DNA from: Planctomycetes bacterium RBG_16_43_13
GTDB lineage: Bacteria > Planctomycetota > MHYJ01
Assembly (NCBI GenBank): GCA_001828445.1
Contig: MHYJ01000109.1
Coordinates: forward strand, 1-7,524
Length of the DNA stretch: 7,524 nucleotides
Direction: 5' to 3'
Of this stretch, positions 1 through 5,440 are shown piece by piece. Positions within the stretch are counted from its first letter, which is position 1; every line of letters begins with the position of its first letter. The notes below the pieces were generated by a model. That model saw nothing but the letters and a program-made list of their open reading frames with translations, had not been told where the DNA came from and made no database searches. A program made the translations under genes and the position numbers.

Positions 1-810
1 GGTGAACCAGTAACAGTAGAAAAAATCACAACTATGTATCCCGAACTAAAGGGGATAGTAATGACTGCCCCTCAATATATAGAAGAGTATGAATTAGAAG
101 TTGCTAAGGCAGCTGCGGAAGGCAGACAAGTCGTTCCATGGACAATGCAGGCGGGAACATCATTTGAAGTAAATATTCTTGGTGAGGCCGGCTATCCAAA
201 GACATTTACAGTACCTCCTGATGGATATGTAGTTATGCCACTTGTTGGAGATGTAACTGTCATAAATAAAACAAAAGCTGACGTCAGAAAAGATATAGAA
301 ACCCGCCTCGCTAAATATATTAAAGAACCACAGGTAATAATCAATATAACTGGTGCAACCAACGTAATAAACACACCCTATGGTGCTGATTATCAGAGCA
401 GTATAAGTGGTGGAGATATAATTGTGCTGGGGCTATCACAAACAAGATTCACTACAAACGTCCAATACACAGGAAGAGAAACGTTGGTCAGCGTATTAGG
501 CAGGACAGGGTTGCCTGGCAATGCAGAGTGGCGGCAGATTAGGGTTATCCGCCGCTTACCGGAAGACCGATTAAAAAAGAGTCGCATAATACTATGCGAT
601 TTATGGGGCTACTTCCAATGGGGGGATGTAAAGCAGGACATACCGCTTATGCCCGGTGACGTGGTTTATGTCCCACAACTATGGAGTGCAGGTCAGCAGT
701 TCGAGCATGATTGGGATACCGTATTAAAATATATGAGCGGCTCATTAAGTATGAGAAACTTCTTCAACGTTGTCCAAAGAGATATACAGGAGGGTGATAC
801 ACAACATTAG
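1..810 (+). CDS. Polysaccharide export protein (Poly_export + SLBB), 5' end missing
   Basis: The reading frame is open from the first base of the window, so the gene starts upstream; the ATG at 34 is probably internal, and the signal peptide is not visible. There are 269 visible residues. Counted from the first visible codon, about residues 50-115 match the Poly_export domain (segments FTVPPDGYVVMPLVGDV and IETRLAKYIKEPQVIINI). Residues about 135-230 match an SLBB domain: a GR-x-TLVSVLGRTGL stretch, then an RVIRR strand, then the LMPGDVVYVPQ end motif. The last 40 residues resemble the helical tail after SLBB in GumB/Wza relatives. Proteins of this family form the periplasmic and outer-membrane channel for capsule or exopolysaccharide. 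The next gene encodes a Wzc-like inner-membrane partner, 52 bp downstream, as is usual for Wza/Wzc pairs. The family is secure; the polymer exported cannot be told. Confidence 0.9.
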   Translation, partial: GEPVTVEKITTMYPELKGIVMTAPQYIEEYELEVAKAAAEGRQVVPWTMQAGTSFEVNILGEAGYPKTFTVPPDGYVVMPLVGDVTVINKTKADVRKDIETRLAKYIKEPQVIINITGATNVINTPYGADYQSSISGGDIIVLGLSQTRFTTNVQYTGRETLVSVLGRTGLPGNAEWRQIRVIRRLPEDRLKKSRIILCDLWGYFQWGDVKQDIPLMPGDVVYVPQLWSAGQQFEHDWDTVLKYMSGSLSMRNFFNVVQRDIQEGDTQH

Positions 811-862
811 GGGGCTATCATATAAAGAGGGTTAAATGGGAAAATGGGAAAGTTGACACAAT

Positions 863-2938
863 ATGGAACTAAAGGATTACCTGCGCATAATAAGACGGCG
901 TTGGCTGCAGATAATACTCATAATATTTGCAGTAATCACTATACAAGTAGGTGTTGTATATCTAAAACCACAACTCTACATAGCATCTACAGATATATTA
1001 TTCAAACAATCACCCTACGAACTCGGCTATATAATTCCTGAGGAGTATCCTTCTCTAATAATATCAGTCGAATCACGCATATCCGTCTTAACAAGTGATG
1101 ATGTGCTAAAGATTGCCTCTAATAAACTCAAAAAGGATTTTAACTACGATATATCACCTGATGATATACGTTCAGCTATTGCTGCGAAGAGAACGGGAGA
1201 TGCAAAGGATGCAATAACAGTTACCGCTACTCATACGAATAAAGATATGGTAGTAACTATAACTAACACGCTCGTTCATTCGTATCTGGAATATGACGTA
1301 GAAACATCCCAAAAGAGCATAGCCAGAGCTATTGAGACGCTGGATAAAAAGAGAAGCGAGATTGCCGCAACAGTAGCCATCTACACAAATGAGATTAGGC
1401 AGGATATTAGTATGGGCGACCCGGACGTCCAGTCAACTATAAAGTCGCAGCAACTTATAGACCTCGAACGGCTCAAACAACAAAACGACTTAGAGTTGAT
1501 AAAAATAAACGACCTCGTTAGGAACGTCCCCCAAATCGAGAGAGATATTCTCACAACTGACATCCTCTATAAGCATTTTCCGCCGTATTCTTCCCCGACA
1601 CCTGTAACCAGCGAGACATCACTACTAAATACCGAACTCCAGCAACTGAAAACACGGCTATTTCGCCTTAGTAAAAGATATAAAGAAGAGCATCCTGAGA
1701 TACAGGGTATAAAAGATGAAATAGAAAATCTAACCAACCTAATCAAAAGTCAGACAAGTAAATTACCAATTGAGAAATCGGCACAGTTGACAGAACAAAA
1801 AGAACTCATTGATGCTACTAATAGATTTCTGGAAGAGGTCATAAGAGATGGCTGGGCTAAACTAACTAATATAGCAGAGGAAAAGGCAAAAGTTTCAGAA
1901 AAGAAGAAGATATTAGATGACCACAAGTCCAGATTATCCAAAGTGCAAGAGCAACTCGACAAACTTCAACTCCTACAGCAGACAAGAACTGCCGAGAAGG
2001 AACAATCACTCGTTCAGCTAAAAGTTGCAAAGACATCTATACCAGTCCCCCGCGGCGAAAGGTCATCTATGCCCATAATTATGCTAATAGCAATAATAAT
2101 AGGTTTGGCGGGCGGATATGTAGTAGAATATCTAAACGATACAATCCGCACAACTTTGGATATAAAAACATATCTAAATTTGCCCACTATCATCAGCATA
2201 CCAGATTTCAAGGACGAAAAAGTATCACTACTCGATATGGCAATAAAGTCCCCTGTCTATGAACTCTACAACAAACTCGCCACCTTTATAGAACAGGCGG
2301 CTCTCGAGCAAAAGGCAAGAACAATCCTATTTACGAGTGCAAAGGCAGAGGAGGGAAAATCCACCGTATCGTCTAACCTCGCAATTGCAATAGCACAGGG
2401 AGGCGAAAAAGTAGTACTCGTTGATAGTGATATGCGAAAGCCGCAATACCATATGATTTTCGGACTTGACAATTCAAAGGGCTTATCAACGATACTGAGC
2501 GGTGAACTCGAGGCAGAAACCAAGCTAAACGGAATACTTAAAAAAGAAACTACTGTCGGGATAGAGCAATATCTACAACCAACGCCGGTGGAGACGCTAA
2601 AAGTACTTACGAGTGGGCCTATACCAGTAAATCCAGTAACGTTACTAAAATCCAATAAGATGATGGAAACAATCTCTGAGCTTAAGGCACTCTCAAATAT
2701 TATAATCCTTGACTCCCCCCCTGTTCTCGGTGTTATAGATTCCTCTATACTTGCTTCCTACGTAGATATCGTAGTATTAGTAGTTGCAGAAAATGATGTG
2801 AGGCGAGGCGAGGTATCACAGATGAAACATTCTCTCTCGCAAGTCGGTGCAAACGTAATAGGAGCAGTTGTAAATAAGGCAGGCCATCAGCCAGAGACAT
2901 ATTATTACTACTACTACCGCTATAGAGGATATACATAG
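863..2938 (+). CDS. Wzc-like polysaccharide co-polymerase with bacterial tyrosine kinase domain
   Basis: A 691-residue inner-membrane protein that should control polysaccharide chain length and export by cycles of tyrosine autophosphorylation. The N-terminus (MELKDYLRIIRRRW) is typical of Wzz/GumC proteins and fixes the start, although no strong ribosome binding site precedes it. Transmembrane helices lie at about residues 14-34 and 404-422, the second preceded by a proline-containing SIPVPRG segment. The periplasmic part between them is largely charged and coiled-coil-like (about 150-390). The cytoplasmic kinase has Walker A (SAKAEEGKST, K499), Walker A' (VVLVDSDMRKP, D521 and D523) and Walker B (IIILDSPP, D617). 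The tail holds eight tyrosines: 680-685, 687 and 690. Oddly, the E-x2-R-x2-R oligomerisation motif normally before Walker A reads ELYNKLA (467-473), without either arginine. It is probably co-transcribed with the export gene upstream. Family assignment is very secure. Confidence 0.95.
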   Translation: MELKDYLRIIRRRWLQIILIIFAVITIQVGVVYLKPQLYIASTDILFKQSPYELGYIIPEEYPSLIISVESRISVLTSDDVLKIASNKLKKDFNYDISPDDIRSAIAAKRTGDAKDAITVTATHTNKDMVVTITNTLVHSYLEYDVETSQKSIARAIETLDKKRSEIAATVAIYTNEIRQDISMGDPDVQSTIKSQQLIDLERLKQQNDLELIKINDLVRNVPQIERDILTTDILYKHFPPYSSPTPVTSETSLLNTELQQLKTRLFRLSKRYKEEHPEIQGIKDEIENLTNLIKSQTSKLPIEKSAQLTEQKELIDATNRFLEEVIRDGWAKLTNIAEEKAKVSEKKKILDDHKSRLSKVQEQLDKLQLLQQTRTAEKEQSLVQLKVAKTSIPVPRGERSSMPIIMLIAIIIGLAGGYVVEYLNDTIRTTLDIKTYLNLPTIISIPDFKDEKVSLLDMAIKSPVYELYNKLATFIEQAALEQKARTILFTSAKAEEGKSTVSSNLAIAIAQGGEKVVLVDSDMRKPQYHMIFGLDNSKGLSTILSGELEAETKLNGILKKETTVGIEQYLQPTPVETLKVLTSGPIPVNPVTLLKSNKMMETISELKALSNIIILDSPPVLGVIDSSILASYVDIVVLVVAENDVRRGEVSQMKHSLSQVGANVIGAVVNKAGHQPETYYYYYYRYRGYT

Positions 2939-2979
2939 AACTGTTCCAAAAAATTTAGTAATCCTAATAGTTAAAATCC

Positions 2980-3008
2980 TTGACCTATCTTTCGCAAAAG
3001 TATAAACT
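2980..3008 (+). promoter_or_regulatory. Possible promoter of the ParB-like gene
   Basis: A TTGACC hexamer at 2980-2985 is followed by a TATAAA at 3001-3006 (15 bp spacer) or a weaker TAAACT at 3003-3008 (17 bp spacer). The -10 area also forms a small inverted repeat, AAAGT-ATAA-ACTTT (2997-3010), which could be an operator. Transcription from here would give a leader of only about ten bases, in keeping with the lack of a Shine-Dalgarno sequence before the ATG at 3023. The sigma factor consensus of this organism is unknown, so this is tentative. Confidence 0.3.
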
Positions 3009-3022
3009 TTCCTCTGTATTCT

Positions 3023-3664
3023 ATGGGTATATTTAGTAAGTTATTCGGCAGAAAAAATAAAGAATTCACCGACTACATAGAGCAGGTTCCTGTCAATAAG
3101 GTCTTCCAAAATCCATACCAGCCGAGACGTGTATTCAAAAAGGAAGAGATGGAACAACTCAAAAAATCTATAGCGCACTATGGCGTCCTCGTGCCAATAG
3201 TCGTCAGAAAGATTAAACGCGGTTATGAGCTTGCCTGCGGTGAAAGGCGTCTCCGCGCCTGCAGAGAACTTGGAATAAAAACAATTTCCGTTATAGTAAA
3301 AACAATGACTACACCCCAGATGGTAGAGCTCGCCCTCATAGAGAATCTAATACGCGCAGATATGCTACTACTCGAGGAGGCAGAAACATTCGAGAGAATG
3401 AAAAAGGAATTTTCCCTCTCCTCTGAAGACGAGATAGCAGAAAGAATGGGTATGTCAAAAGAGATAATGCAACGATATAAACGGCTTGCCTCGCTTCCTC
3501 TTATACTGAAAAAGGCACTCTCAAGTGAACTAATAACAGAAGAACACGCCGTCATACTCGCTCAGGTGCCAAATGAAGAAGAGATGCTAAAATTCCTCGC
3601 AGCAGTGGTAGAAAGAAAATTAACACCAGCAGAACTAAAAGAACAAATCAAGCAACCGGTGTAG
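3023..3664 (+). CDS. Short ParB/Noc-family DNA-binding protein, orphan (no adjacent parA)
   Basis: A 213-residue ParB-family protein. The N-terminal CTP-binding domain shows all three signature boxes: NPYQPRR (30-36), GERRLRA (73-79) and ENLIRAD (107-113). A helix-turn-helix follows at about 133-157 (EDEIAERMGMSKEIMQRYKRL), then the ITEEHA helix (171-176) that in Noc and ParB also reads DNA. The protein stops just after this domain, so the C-terminal dimerisation domain of chromosomal ParB (usually about 280 or more residues in all) is absent. The first 14 residues, MGIFSKLFGRKNKE, are hydrophobic and basic, much like the membrane-binding N-terminus of Bacillus Noc. The gene lies 84 bp after the tyrosine kinase gene and before a parS-like palindrome. 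Likely roles are DNA loading or sliding at a specific site, perhaps with membrane anchoring; a Noc-like or regulatory role is inference. ParB family membership is secure. Confidence 0.9.
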   Translation: MGIFSKLFGRKNKEFTDYIEQVPVNKVFQNPYQPRRVFKKEEMEQLKKSIAHYGVLVPIVVRKIKRGYELACGERRLRACRELGIKTISVIVKTMTTPQMVELALIENLIRADMLLLEEAETFERMKKEFSLSSEDEIAERMGMSKEIMQRYKRLASLPLILKKALSSELITEEHAVILAQVPNEEEMLKFLAAVVERKLTPAELKEQIKQPV

Positions 3665-3707
3665 TTATACCTTATTTTAGGGGGTATCTTTAGTAACCTC
3701 CTGTAAA

Positions 3708-3797
3708 TCAAGGACTTATAAAAAATGTTTCCTGGGAAACATTTTTGCCTCAAGGTCGCCAAAAATCATATAAGTGTCTGCAATTCAAGAACTTATA
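3708..3797 (+). repeat. Two copies of a 13-mer, TCAAGRACTTATA, flanking the palindrome
   Basis: TCAAGGACTTATA at 3708-3720 recurs as TCAAGAACTTATA at 3785-3797 (12 of 13 identical, 77 bp apart), one copy on each side of the parS-like palindrome. The second copy also pairs with TATAAGT at 3769-3775, giving a possible 7-bp stem with a 15-base loop. They could be a protein binding site, promoter parts or chance in AT-rich DNA; no function is assigned. Confidence 0.4.
3721..3746. promoter_or_regulatory. 26-bp palindrome: parS/Noc-site-like element, or bidirectional terminator
   Basis: Two perfect 12-bp arms (AAAAATGTTTCC and GGAAACATTTTT) flank a central TG. The inner 16 bases, TGTTTCCTGGGAAACA (3726-3741), match the parS consensus TGTTTCACGTGAAACA at 13 of 16 positions and the Noc site TATTTCCCGGGAAATA also at 13 of 16. 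The outer G of the half-site is parS-like and the inner C is Noc-like, so it is a hybrid. It begins 57 bp after the stop codon of a ParB/Noc-family gene, which makes a binding site plausible. The same bases as RNA give an 11-bp stem with a 4-base loop and a five-U end, so an intrinsic terminator serving the convergent genes is the main alternative. I found no second copy in the window. Confidence 0.55.
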
Positions 3798-4120
3798 CCA
3801 GATTTGGCAGGAGTTTAAAATCCACTGAACCGCTCCAAATCGCCATTAGAAGCTTGAAAAATGCGCGTAGAGGTCGATTTAGGGGGTCAAAAAGTGGGAA
3901 AACCGCTGTTACTCTCGTTTTTTACGCTTCTTCGAGGGCGAATGGTATCTTGGGTGGTTCTGACTTGTCGTCGCCCCTCTACCACGCATTTCTACGCTTC
4001 TACGGGGCATCCTATGAGGCGATGCTAACCCCGTTAGAGATACCTCCTATTGCAGGTGTTTCATCCAAATCAGTATTACACTTAACGGGGCTGAAATCTC
4101 TAACGGGGCTAAACCCAAAG
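3747..4120. other. Gene-free, repeat-rich intergenic region between convergent units
   Basis: No credible gene is seen here; the open frame starting at 3725 on the + strand has no recognisable domain and is built from the repeats. The stretch contains an inverted pair, AAATGCGCGTAGAGG (3859-3873) against CCTCTACCACGCATTT (3976-3991), and a direct pair, TTTACGCTTCTTCGAGGGC (3921-3939) and TCTACGCTTCTACGGGGC (3991-4008). It also holds the CTAACGGGG-type repeats at 4025-4112. Together these suggest a structured transcript, decayed repeat elements or a site array, but nothing identifies which. Confidence 0.5.
4025..4112. repeat. Three copies of YTAACGGGGYTRR as inverted and tandem repeats
   Basis: CTAACCCCGTTAG at 4025-4037 is itself an inverted repeat and, with its flank to 4041, is the reverse complement (15 of 17) of ATCTCTAACGGGGCTAA at 4096-4112. 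A third copy, TTAACGGGGCTGA, is at 4082-4094, 18 bases before the last. The outer pair could form a long stem with a loop of about 54 bases just after the end of the - strand operon (stop codon at 4121), so it may act in transcript termination or stability. It could instead be a dispersed genomic repeat of this lineage. Confidence 0.6.
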
Positions 4121-4909
4121 TTACTTTAGATATGTGGATAGCCGTTTTGCTGAACTATCATCCTGCCCTATCGACTGTAGATGCATCTTTGCCTTTTCGT
4201 ATTCGCCGACCGTGATATAAATATACCCTGCGGTAAGATGACCGTCCTTACTATTTGGCGATAATCTGCCTGCCAATTCGCCTTTGGACAAGAGCGAACG
4301 TAGTCCATCAGTTATGATTTTACTGCCAGCGGCTTTTTCAAGCCCGCTTCTTATTGCCTTATCGGCGAGGTGATATTCTCCCTCAGCAAAAAGTGTAAGC
4401 CCAAATAGTAACCGTGCCTCTGCAGAGAATGGATATTTTGCGATGGCGTTTCTGAATGATGTCTCCGCCCCCTTGTAATAGGCAATCTTGAAACTTCTAA
4501 TACCGTCTTCAAGGATAGAATCTGCTGAAAATTTACTCACCGTGCTAACTGTTCTCGCTGGCGAGGTATCACCTCTATCAGCCGTTGTAACGGCTAACGG
4601 ATAATCTGGATAATAGGCACCTAAACGACCTCCTAAATAGCCCCCCACATTCAACCCATCGTAATATGTCCAGTAAGGATAGCCGTAATATAAAGGGTAA
4701 CCATAATAATAAACACGCGGATAAGGATATATTGGGTAACCGGGAATATATCCATACGGATAATAAAAGCCACCCGAGTTATATGTTATTACGAGATTCG
4801 ACTTCTTGGTCTTCTTCTCGTATTTGATATATACTTGGGCTGAAGCGGCAGAGTGAACGAATAAAGCAATCAGAACCACTAATAGCGGGAAAAGTATATT
4901 ACGTCTCAT
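4121..4909 (-). CDS. Secreted tyrosine-rich protein with TPR-like repeats, unknown function
   Basis: A 262-residue exported protein of unknown function. Residues 1-24 form a signal peptide (MRRN, a hydrophobic core, then SAASA before Q25). Residues 43-103 are a low-complexity stretch rich in tyrosine, glycine and proline (GYP/YYPY-like runs): 22 of 61 residues are tyrosine. The C-terminal half has TPR-like helical pairs: about 133-162 (AYYKGAETSFRNAIAKYP), 163-196 (FAEGEYHLADKAIRSGLEKA) and 223-256 (YITVGEYEKAKMHLQSI). TPR repeats usually bind other proteins. The YGYP-type region looks like those of surface or envelope proteins in various Gram-negative bacteria; it may be extended or aggregating. 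The start is well supported by an AGGAGGT five bases upstream. It is the last gene of the operon, 10 bp after the lipoprotein gene, so the two may work together in the envelope. Confidence 0.85.
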   Translation of the reverse strand: MRRNILFPLLVVLIALFVHSAASAQVYIKYEKKTKKSNLVITYNSGGFYYPYGYIPGYPIYPYPRVYYYGYPLYYGYPYWTYYDGLNVGGYLGGRLGAYYPDYPLAVTTADRGDTSPARTVSTVSKFSADSILEDGIRSFKIAYYKGAETSFRNAIAKYPFSAEARLLFGLTLFAEGEYHLADKAIRSGLEKAAGSKIITDGLRSLLSKGELAGRLSPNSKDGHLTAGYIYITVGEYEKAKMHLQSIGQDDSSAKRLSTYLK

Positions 4910-4914
4910 ACAAC

Positions 4915-4921
4915 ACCTCCT
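4915..4921 (-). promoter_or_regulatory. Strong Shine-Dalgarno that overlaps the upstream stop codon
   Basis: AGGAGGT on the - strand ends five bases before the ATG of the tyrosine-rich TPR protein. Its first two bases are the last two of the TAG that ends the lipoprotein gene, so termination and re-initiation are physically coupled. Other starts in this window lack such a clear site, so this gene may be translated more strongly than its neighbours. Confidence 0.8.
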
Positions 4922-5315
4922 ATCTCCTCAAACCAAACGGACCGAATATCGCATCTATATTTTTACCCTTGCTCTCGTATCTGATGTAGTATCTCTCACA
5001 ACGAAAGCAATAGTAGGCGGTCTTGTCAATAGCATCTTCCTTATAAGATGGCTCACGACTTATTATTACAATATCTAAATCAGTGCCTTCTACTCTGCAG
5101 AGCTGTCGCCCATCCTCTACAAGAACGACGCCCTCCATTTCTCTCATTTTTGCCTTGTAGATATCGCTTCCTCGCCAGTCAAGGTCGCCCATTATAGCGG
5201 CTTTTAATTCCGTGCCCCTGAGGCGATTTTCTTCCTTATCGTCTTTCTTGGAGAAGATCCCGCAGGAACCCAATAAAAGAGCAGATAGCACAATTAGGTA
5301 TTGTAATGTCTTCAT
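4920..5315 (-). CDS. Small predicted lipoprotein, unknown function
   Basis: A 131-residue protein with a lipoprotein signal: MKTLQYLIVLSALLLGSC, lipobox LGSC with the lipidated cysteine at 18, followed by a charged linker (KKDDKEENR). The mature part is mixed alpha/beta with no family that I recognise. It has three further cysteines, C73, C103 and C106; the last two form a C-x2-C (YYCFRCERYY) in an aromatic, basic setting that might bind a metal or form a disulfide. It lies between purB and the TPR protein gene, 10 bp from the latter. If the purB frameshift is corrected, its ATG is only 2 bp after the purB stop, which implies tight translational coupling and explains the missing ribosome binding site. 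Membrane-anchored localisation is well supported; the role is unknown. Confidence 0.85.
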   Translation of the reverse strand: MKTLQYLIVLSALLLGSCGIFSKKDDKEENRLRGTELKAAIMGDLDWRGSDIYKAKMREMEGVVLVEDGRQLCRVEGTDLDIVIISREPSYKEDAIDKTAYYCFRCERYYIRYESKGKNIDAIFGPFGLRR

Positions 5316-5317
5316 TT

Positions 5318-5440
5318 CTATACTTTTACTGTATCCTTCATTCCAATAAATTGCTTATTCCCCTTCACTCTATTCCACACATCTGATTGCAGAAACTCCC
5401 TCACCTGCGAGGGCGCCCGCCCAATGTAATTACTCGGCTT
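5318..5440 (-). pseudogene. purB: Displaced C-terminal 40 codons of purB (frameshift)
   Basis: In the frame shifted by one base relative to the upstream purB frame, the - strand from 5440 reads K-P-S-N, then YIGRAPSQVREFL, then about 23 further residues and a TAG at 5320-5318. The PSNYIGRAPSQV stretch is what adenylosuccinate lyases of this subgroup carry here (human: DPSSFTGRAPQQV), so this is the true end of the gene. One base is missing near 5439-5441; CTAAGCCG would be CTAAAGCCG, an AAA run shortened to AA. The rejoined protein would be about 478 residues, the expected length. Confidence 0.9.

Noticed and set aside
853..858. TTGACA as a -35 box for the kinase gene
   Set aside because: It lies only 4 bp before the start codon, so any transcript from it would start inside the gene.
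844..1041. 65-codon + strand frame beginning just before the kinase gene
   Set aside because: It overlaps the kinase N-terminus in another frame; the kinase start is secured by its family-typical N-terminal sequence and membrane helix.
2266..2655. 129-codon - strand frame inside the kinase domain
   Set aside because: It lies opposite the conserved Walker motifs, is low-complexity (serine, valine) and has no family resemblance.
3223..3555. 110-codon - strand frame inside the ParB-like gene
   Set aside because: Serine-rich antisense shadow of a clear ParB domain.
4025..4112. CRISPR-like array
   Set aside because: Only three short copies, one inverted, with unequal spacing and no cas genes nearby.
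3725..4129. 134-codon open frame on the + strand in the intergenic region
   Set aside because: Its ATG lies inside the palindrome, it has no ribosome binding site or recognisable domain, it is built from the local repeats, and it runs into the end of the convergent gene.
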